Notes: generated from the sequence alone by a model not told the origin. Positions 43,602-52,821 are shown, counted from the stretch's first letter. The stretch: DNA of 64,000 nucleotides from Holophagae bacterium (GCA_029263455.1 JAJCXM010000004.1:310001-374000); one strand, 5' to 3'. Made by a program: numbers and translations.

Positions 43602-45107
43602 TCAATCTTTGGATGATTCCTCGGCTTTAAGTCTAATTATTGTTTGAGCAGCATGATGGTTTGAAGGGTCCAGCTCCAACGATTTACTGTAGTTGACAAT
43701 GGCAAGTGCCTTGTTCCCTTGGTTCATGTAGGCTTCTCCTAGACTGTCGTAGGGGTTTGAAGCTTCCGGAAACGATTCAACATTCAACTTAAATATTTCG
43801 GTGGCATCCTCGATGCGACCCCGACCCATTAGCTGATAGCCCAATCTATTTAGTTGCCCCTCATCCATCGAATCGCGCCCGCCATCTTGATCACGAATGT
43901 TGCGGTACTGACGAATAGCGGCTTCCACACCATCTTTTAACAACGAAGAAACAACCTGCATCGTGATGGGCAATTTGCAGCCGTCGTTTGGCTGCGTTCC
44001 CGACAGCCATGACTCCCAAATACATTGTATCTGGCCAATAACTGCACCACCATTTGATCCATTAGTCACAATGACCAAACCATCTCCAAGCTCAAGTGTT
44101 ACTTTGAAATTAGCTTGCCAACCACGATTTGAACCTCCATGGCCTACTGCAGTCTGGCCATCGGCCAGTTTGTGGATGCCATAACCCAGGCCGTAGCGCC
44201 CCTCTGATGCTGCTGCAGGTGTTGTCATCTCTTTCGTACTCTCTAACGACAATACACCTCGACCAGGTTTCAGGTTTTTAGGACCCTCCACAACGGCTAA
44301 TGCAAAGGTTGCTAAATCGGTGATGGTGGTGTGCAGACCGGCCGCTGCTTGAGCCGAGAATCGCGGATTCGCGGTCACTTCCCCAAATTCGTCATAGGCA
44401 ACCGAGGAGGCAGCCAGAATCGGCGCCGACAATTGATAATCGCTGTGATTCATCGCCAAAGGCTTGAGAATTTGTTCGCGCATGAAGTCACTGAACGACA
44501 TGTTGCTTACCTCTTCCACCAATAGCTGCGCAATCGTGTATCCACCACCCGAATACTGCCACTTGGAACCCGGCTCCATCATCAATCTGACTTCGCCAGA
44601 ACCGTTCGTCACACCATTCAATGAAGCTTCCAGCGTTGGTAAATTGTCTGTCGGGCCAAATCCCGGATAGCCGTGTAACGAAAGGCCCGCGGTATGACTC
44701 AAGAGTCGCCGAAGCGTAATCCCTGTCTCATCAAATTCTGACTCAGGAATTTGCCAACGTTTAAGGTAGTTAGAAATAGGCTTGTCTAAATTTAGTTTTC
44801 CCTGTTCCACTAACTTCATGAGTCCCCAGGCTGCGACCGTTTTAGAAATCGACCCGATATTGAATCCCGTTTCCAGTGTTACCTTCGACTGCGAAGCTAA
44901 ATCTGCAAATCCATACGGTCGCACGAAGACAATTTCGCCCTTGCTAATAACGGCAATAGCTGCGCCGGGCACGAGGCACTTCTTCAAGAGTTCAGGCAGT
45001 TCTTCGTCAAGTTGCCGGCTTAAAGAATCAAGATCACGAACAGGGTCGTTCACAAGTTCGTTGCTAGGAGAGAAACTCAGGATCAGACAAAAAGCTACCA
45101 ACAACAT
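43602..45107 (-). CDS. beta-lactamase-fold serine hydrolase with C-terminal TPR region
   Basis: A 501-residue exported protein with signal peptide (1-15), a class C beta-lactamase/penicillin-binding domain (about 25-370) and C-terminal TPR repeats (about 420-495; NPYDSLGEAYMNQGNKALAIVNYSK). The nucleophile motif is S86-I-S-K89, the YxN position is replaced by YSGGGY, and the third box is HGGSNRGW. Such proteins are usually esterases or D-aminopeptidases, not true beta-lactamases. The TPR tail suggests protein contacts in the periplasm. AAGGAG lies 9 nt before ATG and the gene follows the TPR sensor gene by 14 bp. Confidence 0.88.
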   Translation of the reverse strand: MLLVAFCLILSFSPSNELVNDPVRDLDSLSRQLDEELPELLKKCLVPGAAIAVISKGEIVFVRPYGFADLASQSKVTLETGFNIGSISKTVAAWGLMKLVEQGKLNLDKPISNYLKRWQIPESEFDETGITLRRLLSHTAGLSLHGYPGFGPTDNLPTLEASLNGVTNGSGEVRLMMEPGSKWQYSGGGYTIAQLLVEEVSNMSFSDFMREQILKPLAMNHSDYQLSAPILAASSVAYDEFGEVTANPRFSAQAAAGLHTTITDLATFALAVVEGPKNLKPGRGVLSLESTKEMTTPAAASEGRYGLGYGIHKLADGQTAVGHGGSNRGWQANFKVTLELGDGLVIVTNGSNGGAVIGQIQCIWESWLSGTQPNDGCKLPITMQVVSSLLKDGVEAAIRQYRNIRDQDGGRDSMDEGQLNRLGYQLMGRGRIEDATEIFKLNVESFPEASNPYDSLGEAYMNQGNKALAIVNYSKSLELDPSNHHAAQTIIRLKAEESSKD

Positions 45108-45121
45108 TCAGCTAGACTCCT

Positions 45122-47425
45122 TCATGTATTTGCAATCAATTCAACCAAAACAGGCAATTGCAGGCCAATTGAATACGTATATTTTCCTTCAGCTGCTACA
45201 AGCTTAAGCGAACCGTCCATTTCAAGCAAAACGTTGGCCGCGTCGTGCAGCGTAATCAATTCACCCCGACCACTGGGCGCAGCAAATGCGGTCGCGTCTG
45301 AGAGGTGACGCATAGATTTACCCCCTAACAAACATACAAGCGAAAGGTGTCCGTCAACACATGTAGCCCGAATCATCAGGCGACGAGTTGACTTCACCGC
45401 ATACGAGAGCTCACTTACTGCAAAGGACAAAAGATCGCTCAAAACACGAGAAACCTTCACGCCTTGAATGGTGGCTCGCAAATCATTAGGGCAATCCAAT
45501 TCAAATTCGACTCCCAACTCGAGGAATCGTTCCACAAATGGCGTGTATATCTGCTGTATGAATTGCGCAAATTCTACTTCTTCATATAACCAATTTACCT
45601 TGGCATTAATTTGCTGAGCGCGCAAAGAGCCCGTCATTTCATGAATAGCTTGCATCAATGATTGCGCTTCCTGCTTTAGATCAAGATGTTCAGTTTGTAT
45701 CTTGTCCACTAAACGTCTTAGTGCATGTGGCAGCTTCTGTCCTCTGGGGTCCCTCTCCAAAAATTCTGTCATCCGATTTTGTTGCTCAGCGAGGAGATTT
45801 GCGATGTCTCCCAGTAGCCGGGATGACTTACGTATATCCAAACTTTCGCACAGAACGCTAGCTGATATATTCACGCTATTAAGTGAATTGCCCAGGTGAT
45901 GAAGAACGCCCATCGCCAATTCGGCTTTGCCGGCATGATGCGCTGCTTCAACCAGCTTTTGATGCATCTCTGCCACCTGACGAGACTTGGCTAATAAGTG
46001 CAGAGTTCTCTCTGAAACCATCGATTCCAATCGCGCATTTAGTTGACGCTGTCGACTCCTGTTCCATAACAAAAAAAGGATCAACACCATCAGCACACTG
46101 ACGCAAAGTCCCGCTATCCAGCCATTGCGAACCCACACCTTGCGTTTCAACTCGAGTGATTCAATCTGTGTATCGCGGCGCAAAAGTTCCAATTCTCGGC
46201 TCTTTTGGTCGGCGTCAATTTGACCTTGCAGGTCAGCAATCTTTAGTTGGGTATCTTCGTCTAGAATGCGTTCTCGAGTTTCCTTAAATCTACGAAAAGC
46301 TAGCAACGCACCTTCATAATCCCCATTCATTTCTAAAATCAAAGATCGTTCTTCTAAAACGCTAGCGAGCATCGACTCGGTGCCAGTTTCATTGATTATT
46401 TTTAACGCTCTGTCACTGGCTGCGAGAGCTTCGTCACCACGTTCCGACATCCTTAGCAGGCCACTCAATACGAGCAAGGAATCAATTTCATCGCGCGCCA
46501 AGCCTCGGCTCGCTTGAATCTTGAGCGCTTCTCTGAGATAACGTTCAGCTTTTTCGATTTGGCCTAGCTTACTGAGCACGCTGCCCAAGCTGCACATGGT
46601 GATGGCGGTTGATTCGTCATTTCCAGCCTGCTGCTTGATTGCTAGAGCTTCCTCAAGGTAGCTCATTGCTACTTCAAGTTCCCCTAATTCCGTGTAGATC
46701 GAGCCAATGTTGCCTAAAGCGATGCCGATGTCGTACGGAACACCATCTAAGCGCTTAATCGCCAAAGACTTCTGTAAATACTGCAACGACTTTTCAAGAT
46801 CGCCAATACTGCTGTAAATACTAGCAATGGAGTTTAAGGTATTGGCGATCTTTGAACGATCACCTTTTTCTTCACGTCGCCGCAACACTTCCATATTGTA
46901 CTCAAGCGCTAAATCGAATTTACCCATTCGCAGGTAAACAATCGAAATGTTGTGCATCAAGTTAAGCTCTTTGCTTTCGGAGTCTAGAGATCGGGACAAC
47001 GGAATCGCGTCTTCAAATACCCTTGCTGCTTCACGAAGTCGCCCCATTTTGGCGTATAAACTTCCCTGAATCGTCCGTAAGTCTAAAAGGCTTTCTGATT
47101 TCAGCGTCGTATCGGTGAGGAGAAGCACGGATTCTGTCTGTTCAAGTGCTCGACCAGTTTGGCCACTGCGGAAATAGGCAAGAGCAAGCTGATAGCCGGT
47201 ATCGGTGGTCAATTCGACGTCATTTATTTGTTGCGCCAACTCAAAAGCTTTGAGCGCAGGATCAATTGCCGATTTCGGGTCCTGGCGGAGGGTATTGGTT
47301 ACTTTTTGTCTAAGTTCTTTTATTTCGAGGCGCACGGCTTCTGTATCTACGGACGCGAATACCCACAGGCCCGTTAACCAGCAGACACACAATCTTGTCC
47401 AAGAAGGAATCAAGAAGCCAACCAA
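45122..47425 (-). CDS. TPR sensor protein with histidine-kinase-like, apparently degenerate, C-terminus
   Basis: A 767-residue protein: TTG start with a signal peptide or anchor (about 8-28), about nine TPR repeats (50-390), a charged coiled coil (395-440), one transmembrane helix (about 445-463), a second coiled coil and a DHp-like helix with GVLHHLGNSLNS, the variant H-box of TPR-kinases. The ATPase part (about 640-765) lacks the usual N-box Asn and the DxGxG loop (LLGGKSM and GRGELITLHD in their place), so ATP binding is doubtful. No response regulator is adjacent; the downstream gene is a serine hydrolase with its own TPR. Probably a membrane signalling protein that relays by contact (inference). 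Confidence 0.78.
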   Translation of the reverse strand: MVGFLIPSWTRLCVCWLTGLWVFASVDTEAVRLEIKELRQKVTNTLRQDPKSAIDPALKAFELAQQINDVELTTDTGYQLALAYFRSGQTGRALEQTESVLLLTDTTLKSESLLDLRTIQGSLYAKMGRLREAARVFEDAIPLSRSLDSESKELNLMHNISIVYLRMGKFDLALEYNMEVLRRREEKGDRSKIANTLNSIASIYSSIGDLEKSLQYLQKSLAIKRLDGVPYDIGIALGNIGSIYTELGELEVAMSYLEEALAIKQQAGNDESTAITMCSLGSVLSKLGQIEKAERYLREALKIQASRGLARDEIDSLLVLSGLLRMSERGDEALAASDRALKIINETGTESMLASVLEERSLILEMNGDYEGALLAFRRFKETRERILDEDTQLKIADLQGQIDADQKSRELELLRRDTQIESLELKRKVWVRNGWIAGLCVSVLMVLILFLLWNRSRQRQLNARLESMVSERTLHLLAKSRQVAEMHQKLVEAAHHAGKAELAMGVLHHLGNSLNSVNISASVLCESLDIRKSSRLLGDIANLLAEQQNRMTEFLERDPRGQKLPHALRRLVDKIQTEHLDLKQEAQSLMQAIHEMTGSLRAQQINAKVNWLYEEVEFAQFIQQIYTPFVERFLELGVEFELDCPNDLRATIQGVKVSRVLSDLLSFAVSELSYAVKSTRRLMIRATCVDGHLSLVCLLGGKSMRHLSDATAFAAPSGRGELITLHDAANVLLEMDGSLKLVAAEGKYTYSIGLQLPVLVELIANT

Positions 47426-47468
47426 CCAGTTCAGAAAATTGCGCTGATCATAACATGCGCTTTAGTAA

Positions 47469-47485
47469 ACTAGTTTGCGACTAGT
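47469..47485. repeat. paired ACTAGT palindromes
   Basis: Two ACTAGT hexamers with 5 bp between them (centre spacing 11 bp) lie in the 106-bp gap between the TPR sensor and the upstream unknown gene. On the minus strand they can form a 6-bp hairpin followed by TTT. They may be an operator or a weak terminator. Confidence 0.35.
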
Positions 47486-47531
47486 AAGCCCCTATTCACA
47501 ACGCATCAAATCTGAATTATGCCGCCCTCCA

Positions 47532-48554
47532 CTAAACGACATGCTTGGCAACAGGTGACCAATCACACAATTCTGCTTTCAACTTGGTTTTCATCTCAAC
47601 CAGAACACCTAGTAGATTGCGAGCAACGGGTACCGTAGCGATCACAAATCTGTCTAATTTGGCCGAACGGCCAATTAAGTCATGTAGCAATGAGGGGACT
47701 AAATCAAGTCGGCCAGTATCAATCGCTTCAATGCAAGCGTGTATGCGTTGTAGATCGTGCTCCATCAACTCCTGTCGATGGTTAATGTCCATGATCAATG
47801 AGGCGGTATTCTGAATTTCTTCCAATAGGTGGAGTCCCGTATCATCCGTGCATTTTGAAGAAAGAACCTGAGTCATTCTTTGTTTCAAGACAACTAGGTG
47901 GCGGCGATCGGAGAACCGCATATATTCGTAAGCATCGAGCCTCAGCATCATCGAGATGTGGTGGCGAGCAACACGCACCACTTCCTGCGTTCCAACACGG
48001 CCAATAAGTTGTTGTATCGCGTAACGATAATCAGCGTAAAGTCTTCTGACGATTAGTCCTCTGTTCACTTCTGACTGGAAATTGAGTTCTGGTTTAACGT
48101 TAATGAGTTCAGCCAGGCTGTTTTCCAGTGCAACTGCAGCTTTCATAATGCATCGCCTAGCACTCGCTAACCTTTCCAAAAAATCAAGCCAGGGCATGTT
48201 GGCCGGCAATCCTTGAATTTGCTTGAGCTTATACAAAAAGACGCCTTCGGTCATTTCAGCGATTACCGCCAATCGCTTCAAATGCGACTCTGACTCCATT
48301 GCGCGGTCGGCTTCTTTGTTAAACGTTCCTGTATCAAGCATATCGGACGTATACTCGCTGTCGCGCCAATAGGTTCTCAATAGACCACAACCGCGATTGA
48401 TGTAGTCCACGATTTGGGTATTCAAAAAGAAGTAGAAATCGTGCGCGTTCTGCGCCACATAGGGGTGCAGATCAAATTCGCGAAGATCGCGATGCAAGTC
48501 TATCCAACCTTGCCTGAAATGGAAAAAATTCAAAGCCACGGTTCCCCCAACCAT
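47532..48554 (-). CDS. hypothetical helical protein
   Basis: A 340-residue protein predicted almost wholly alpha-helical, without signal peptide or membrane segments and without a motif I recognise. Its N-terminal part is aromatic-rich (NFFHFRQGWIDLHRDL, FYFFL). A near-leaderless promoter seems to drive it from the divergent 584-bp region shared with the propeller kinase operon. The next minus-strand gene is the TPR sensor after 106 bp. Confidence 0.7.
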   Translation of the reverse strand: MVGGTVALNFFHFRQGWIDLHRDLREFDLHPYVAQNAHDFYFFLNTQIVDYINRGCGLLRTYWRDSEYTSDMLDTGTFNKEADRAMESESHLKRLAVIAEMTEGVFLYKLKQIQGLPANMPWLDFLERLASARRCIMKAAVALENSLAELINVKPELNFQSEVNRGLIVRRLYADYRYAIQQLIGRVGTQEVVRVARHHISMMLRLDAYEYMRFSDRRHLVVLKQRMTQVLSSKCTDDTGLHLLEEIQNTASLIMDINHRQELMEHDLQRIHACIEAIDTGRLDLVPSLLHDLIGRSAKLDRFVIATVPVARNLLGVLVEMKTKLKAELCDWSPVAKHVV

Positions 48555-48568
48555 TTGCTAATAAACAA

Positions 48569-48596
48569 AATATACGCCCTTAAAAATACAATTCAA
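48569..48596 (-). promoter_or_regulatory. candidate promoter of the unknown helical protein
   Basis: On the minus strand TTGAAT (48591-48596), 16 bp and TATATT (48569-48574), with the ATG at 48554 only about 15 bp downstream of the -10. No ribosome site precedes the ATG, so the transcript is probably near-leaderless. Confidence 0.4.
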
Positions 48597-48634
48597 GGAG
48601 ATCGGAAAATTAGATACAAAGCGCATTAATGAGC

Positions 48635-48701
48635 GTGACAACTGTCACTCCATGACAAAACATGTCTCACTAGAGATGGTTACTTGCGAAACTCGAGTTT
48701 C
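48635..48701. promoter_or_regulatory. cluster of palindromic operator-like sites
   Basis: Three dyads within 67 bp: GTGACA-AC-TGTCAC, a TGACA/TGTC pair with a 5-bp centre sharing the same half-site, and GAAACTCGAGTTTC. The repeated TGACA half-site suggests a dimeric regulator binding in tandem upstream of the minus-strand gene. Confidence 0.45.
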
Positions 48702-48823
48702 CGATTCTAGCTGCGTAGTATGAGTTAGAGTCGCAAAAGAATCACTTGTGGCTCAACGAGAATTCGTCCTGCGCGAATCCTTGACCGCACGGAATATCCT
48801 CGAACATTTCCGGCGGCATTAAA

Positions 48824-48904
48824 CAGGCGGCTGGAAGAGAAACGGGGGAGCTTGGCGACCTTCTACTCAACCCTTCTTCTTTGAATCTCTTTCCAGCCAG
48901 CCTG
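48824..48904. repeat. large imperfect inverted repeat (possible structured RNA)
   Basis: CAGGCGGCTGGAAGAGA (48824-48840) pairs with TCTCTTTCCAGCCAGCCTG (48886-48904): 17 base pairs with two single-base bulges around a 45-nt loop. It lies upstream of the kinase promoter at 48941, so it is not part of that leader unless transcription starts earlier. Confidence 0.5.
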
Positions 48905-48940
48905 CATTTAACACAATAGCCCTCTTACTCATTCGAATCT

Positions 48941-48969
48941 TTGACAGCGTGCGAGATACCAGATAGATT
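48941..48969 (+). promoter_or_regulatory. candidate sigma70 promoter of the propeller-kinase operon
   Basis: A consensus TTGACA (48941-48946), 17 bp and TAGATT (48964-48969). Transcription from about 48976 gives a leader of roughly 160 nt before the ATG at 49139. Confidence 0.5.
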
Positions 48970-49138
48970 AATAGTCACGCACTAGGTCACTCATTCGCAA
49001 CACTTGCAACGAGGATCAATAAAGCGCTAACCATGAATCAACTAGATGGAAGTACAAGCTATTTAGGCTTTTCAATTCCTCGACTAGGCGGTTTCATTCG
49101 GCTTGTTACCACACTGAACTTAATTGTAGGGCTGTTTG

Positions 49139-52100
49139 ATGTTGGTCGCTTTTCTATTTTCACTATGTGCCTTCGAGCACCCAAGTGCATTATGGCGATT
49201 CATTGGAGGTCCTAACGATGCGTTGCCAGAAGCTCAAATTCTGTCTATCCAACAGGATTCCTACGGGTTCATGTGGTTTGGAACTGGCCGAGGCATTATC
49301 CGTTATGACGGTTTTGAAGCGCGATGGTACCGACACGATCCAGACAACCCGAATTCACTTACGCCAGGAACCGTTCGTGTCGTAATGGAAGACAGTCAAA
49401 GGCGTCTTTGGGTGGGTACAAATGGCGGACTAAACTTGTTAGATCGCGTCACTGGTTTGGTTACCTCATTCACAATTCAAACGCATAGTTTACGGAGCAA
49501 CAATATTTGGTCATTACTGGAAGACCAACATTCACGCATTTGGTTAGGCAGCGACCAAGGATTACAAGTCATGGACGATCAGTCCTTTACGACCATCGCC
49601 GACATTCATGTTGGTGTTACTTCATTGGTACAAGATCAAGATGATCTTATCTGGATAGCTGCCGAAGATAGGGGCTTATTCTTCTACGATGGTGAGCACG
49701 TCAGGTCTGAGGAGGCATTCAAGGACATTCAAGTTCGGACGCTATATTGCGACCAAGAGGGGCTCCTTTGGTTGGGGACGACGGATCGCGGACTATGGGT
49801 TCGCGGAAAGCATGGCAACTTTGAACAGGTAAATTTGCATGGGAATCCAGCCCACAATAGTCATGTGACCTCCATTCACAAAGACGCCAATGACAGTTTA
49901 TGGGTAGGTACGGTTGATGGTCTTTATCAGCAAAACAGTGTTGGATTCACCTTGCACCGGCCAACAGAACAGAACAATGGCCTAAATGATTTAAGAATTA
50001 GGCGCGTCTTTTGCGATGATTCAGGACTTGTATGGGTGGCCACCGAAAAGCCGGGTGTTCATGTATTAGACCGAATGAGGGAAAGATTCGAATTCTCGCC
50101 GGTAAATTCTGGAGGCGCTTGGTCTCTATGGCAGGGTCAAGAAAACGAGCTTTGGATTGGCACAAAAAAGGGCTTACAACTCTTGCAGTTAGACAACTTG
50201 AATCGACAGACCTTTATGAGCGATCAGAGTATCCGGTCGATTTATCCCATTGACGAACAGAATCTCTTAGTTGGAACCGATGCAGGTCTATTCCGGCTGA
50301 ATCATCAAGCGAATCAGGTACAAACGTTACTTGACGGGGAGAGAGTTTGGGTAATTGTCGAATTTGAGGGCCAATTTTGGTTGGCAACTGACCGAGGACT
50401 CATCCTATTCGATATCGACAAGAGCGTGGTCATGCGATTGACGCCCGAAGCAGAGGCCCCTTATCAGATCAGTCACCGTGTGGTGACCTCGATTTGTCGC
50501 GGCAACGATCGCGACATTTGGGTCGGAACCTTTGGCGGCGGGCTCATCCATGTCCACTCAGATGGCACCATTATCGAGGTAATGCGTAACCAGACTCAGC
50601 GTGAAAGTCTCAGCGCGGATGATGTGATTGACGTCTTTATGGACCACAATCAGACATTGTGGGTTGCCACTTTAAGTGGCGGTCTCAATCGCATGATTAG
50701 CCCCAACAGATTTGAGCGTTTCACAAGTCGATCTGGCCTGCCAGACAATGCGGTCGTAGCGATCACCCAAGATAATAACGACGGCTATTGGATTTACACA
50801 GCAGCAGGTATCGCTTCTTTTGACCCTGATGCACGCAGCTATTCTTTGTTTCGGGACGAACACGGCGTGATGGTTGGGAGTGCGATCCCGGGATCTGTTG
50901 CAATGTTCGACGACCATTTATGGTTTGGGGGCACAAATGGCGTGGTTAAGATCAAGCCGAGCTTACAGGGGAATGAATCAATTCCACCCATCATGATCAC
51001 AGACGTGATGGTCGACAACATCCGGCGCCAACACATGCTTCCACCCGGTAGTGATCTCCATTTACCTGCCAATGAAAAGAGTTTTTCGATTAGGTTTGCT
51101 CGACTAGATTTCAGGTCACCCGCCACGATTCGTGGCGCGTACCAACGTGTAGATATTGACCAAGACTGGGTGCAATCAACAGACGTAAATTACACGCAGT
51201 ATCTCCCTTTCGGCGGGGTCGGCAAATTACGTATGCGGGCAGCCGATACTTATCAACGTTGGATCGACGATGAATTAGTTATCCACGTTGAGACGCCTTG
51301 GTGGGTAAGCTGGCTGCCGCTGTGGATAATCATTGGGCTGTTACTAATTACCTCACTTACCTATGTCATCATGGCGAGGATTCATCGCGCCAAACAACGT
51401 AAACTCATCGAACAGGCGCAACTCGCGAAGCAGCGAGCTCTGTTGGCAGAACGCCAACATGAGGTCGAGATCAAGGCTCGACAAATCCAGGAAGAACATA
51501 ATCAAATCATGCAGGAGTATTTGGAGCAATTATCTAACGAGATAGCAAACGAACTACATGACGGCCCTCTCGGCCGCATTACGGGCTTGGGTTTTCAAAT
51601 TCACCATCTCGGAGCAAGCCAAGACGAAGGTGAAATTCGCAAGCAGTTACAGCAAGTTGCTCAAGAGGATATTCCCCAAATCTGTGACGGCTTGCGCAAT
51701 CTGTGTGGTGAACTATTGTCACCTGACTTAAGGGAAGGACTGATCGCCGAAATGTCTCAATATGCTGAGACCGTGTGTGCACAAACACCCGGACTAACTT
51801 TAGTGACAGATTGGCAGGCGCAGATAGACGGCTTAAGCGACGAAGAACAGGGCACTCTCTTTCGCATATTCCGAACTCTGGTTAAGAATGTCAGTAAACA
51901 TGCACAAGCCAAGACACTTAAATTGTCATTGACACGAGATCCTTTGCAATTCATGTTAAGGATAGTGGATGACGGTTGTGGATTCGAGCCACCTGAAACA
52001 TGGGACGATCTAAAGGCCAAGCGCCACTACGGAATGTATCTTGCCCATTACTTCTGCACGTCGCTTGGAGGAACAATGCAAGTTGAATCTATTCTCCAAC

Positions 52101-52153
52101 GGGGAACCACCATAAATATTCGAATACCCAGAAAGTCATCGGTGGCCATATGA
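49139..52153 (+). CDS. two-component-regulator-propeller sensor histidine kinase
   Basis: A 1004-residue membrane sensor. After a signal/anchor (1-14) come about a dozen Reg_prop blades (30-630, each with a SLWVGT/IWLGS-type strand), a Y_Y_Y domain (about 640-715), one transmembrane helix (about 724-745), a coiled coil and a HisKA_3-type kinase. The phospho-acceptor His807 is in ELHDGPLGRI; the N-box (LVKNVSKHAQA), DDGCGF loop near 943 and the YGMYLAHYF / RGTTI G-boxes are intact. This is the NarX/DegS-like class that pairs with LuxR-type regulators; the large periplasmic propeller resembles those that sense oligosaccharides. ATG at 49139 is preferred to the TTG just before it. The end overlaps the regulator gene by ATGA. 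Confidence 0.93.
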   Translation: MLVAFLFSLCAFEHPSALWRFIGGPNDALPEAQILSIQQDSYGFMWFGTGRGIIRYDGFEARWYRHDPDNPNSLTPGTVRVVMEDSQRRLWVGTNGGLNLLDRVTGLVTSFTIQTHSLRSNNIWSLLEDQHSRIWLGSDQGLQVMDDQSFTTIADIHVGVTSLVQDQDDLIWIAAEDRGLFFYDGEHVRSEEAFKDIQVRTLYCDQEGLLWLGTTDRGLWVRGKHGNFEQVNLHGNPAHNSHVTSIHKDANDSLWVGTVDGLYQQNSVGFTLHRPTEQNNGLNDLRIRRVFCDDSGLVWVATEKPGVHVLDRMRERFEFSPVNSGGAWSLWQGQENELWIGTKKGLQLLQLDNLNRQTFMSDQSIRSIYPIDEQNLLVGTDAGLFRLNHQANQVQTLLDGERVWVIVEFEGQFWLATDRGLILFDIDKSVVMRLTPEAEAPYQISHRVVTSICRGNDRDIWVGTFGGGLIHVHSDGTIIEVMRNQTQRESLSADDVIDVFMDHNQTLWVATLSGGLNRMISPNRFERFTSRSGLPDNAVVAITQDNNDGYWIYTAAGIASFDPDARSYSLFRDEHGVMVGSAIPGSVAMFDDHLWFGGTNGVVKIKPSLQGNESIPPIMITDVMVDNIRRQHMLPPGSDLHLPANEKSFSIRFARLDFRSPATIRGAYQRVDIDQDWVQSTDVNYTQYLPFGGVGKLRMRAADTYQRWIDDELVIHVETPWWVSWLPLWIIIGLLLITSLTYVIMARIHRAKQRKLIEQAQLAKQRALLAERQHEVEIKARQIQEEHNQIMQEYLEQLSNEIANELHDGPLGRITGLGFQIHHLGASQDEGEIRKQLQQVAQEDIPQICDGLRNLCGELLSPDLREGLIAEMSQYAETVCAQTPGLTLVTDWQAQIDGLSDEEQGTLFRIFRTLVKNVSKHAQAKTLKLSLTRDPLQFMLRIVDDGCGFEPPETWDDLKAKRHYGMYLAHYFCTSLGGTMQVESILQRGTTINIRIPRKSSVAI

Positions 52154-52821
52154 CAGACAGGCGCGTATTGGTCGCTGAAGACGAGTTCTTCACGCGAGAA
52201 GGCATTGTCAAGTTGGTTAATGACTTTCCCGGATTCAAGGTCATCGGCCAAGCGAAACAAGGTAATGACGCAATCGAGATTGTCAGACGCGAGCAACCTG
52301 ACCTGCTTTTACTTGACATCCGCATGCCCCCTGGCCCAACAGGCATTCAAGTCATTGAGACGCTTAGATCACAACAATCCACCATATCAATCATCGTTCT
52401 GACCAACGAGAAACGTTATATCAAAGCCGCGCAAGAGGCTGGCGCAAACGGCTATGTACCTAAAGACAAATATCAAATGTTTCTGCCGACACTGCAATGC
52501 GTCATGGAGACAGGGAAACAGGTTTTCATTAATCCTGAATTTTCTGAAAACTACCTGGCTCTAAAACGGCGAGTCGAAGCAGCTGAACTCAACGAATCCG
52601 AACGTACGGTTTGGCGACTTCTTGCCTATCGAAACGAAGAAATATCTAGACGATGCCACAAGGCTGTCGGACGTGTACGAAACATTGTCACTGAAATCTA
52701 TTTCAAACTAGATATTCCCAAGAATGGGGAATTGTCGCAACGATTCCAGGCCGTAGAAATGGCTCGCATCCTCGGCACTCTTGAGGAACCCGAGCGTGAT
52801 TATTGTCACGAATATTGGTGA
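52150..52821 (+). CDS. NarL/FixJ-type response regulator
   Basis: The 223-residue partner of the propeller kinase. The receiver domain (1-125) has the acidic pair Glu10/Asp11, the phosphorylated Asp56 in LLLDIRMP and Lys105 in YVPKDK. The LuxR-type HTH (about 150-210) shows LNESERTVWRLLAYRNEEISRR and the recognition helix before FKLDI, slightly divergent from the consensus. The ATG overlaps the kinase TGA. Its targets may include the palindromes upstream of the operon or the secreted-protein gene that follows. Confidence 0.92.
   Translation: MTDRRVLVAEDEFFTREGIVKLVNDFPGFKVIGQAKQGNDAIEIVRREQPDLLLLDIRMPPGPTGIQVIETLRSQQSTISIIVLTNEKRYIKAAQEAGANGYVPKDKYQMFLPTLQCVMETGKQVFINPEFSENYLALKRRVEAAELNESERTVWRLLAYRNEEISRRCHKAVGRVRNIVTEIYFKLDIPKNGELSQRFQAVEMARILGTLEEPERDYCHEYW

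Larger units (their letters stand above)
48555..49138. other. 584-bp divergent regulatory region rich in palindromes
   Basis: The longest gene-free stretch in the window. It holds a promoter for each flanking gene and, between them, GTGACA-AC-TGTCAC (48635-48648), a second TGACA-aaaca-TGTC pair (about 48653-48665), a 14-bp perfect palindrome GAAACTCGAGTTTC (48688-48701) and a large imperfect inverted repeat (48824-48904). No convincing protein-coding frame lies in it; a 60-codon frame beginning at 49033 runs into the kinase gene in another frame and has no ribosome site. Confidence 0.6.

Noticed and set aside
49033-49215. 60-codon frame running into the propeller-kinase gene, as an upstream ORF or frameshifted start
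   Set aside because: No ribosome site, and the kinase start has its own ATG and signal-like N-terminus; no homology to the kinase in that frame.
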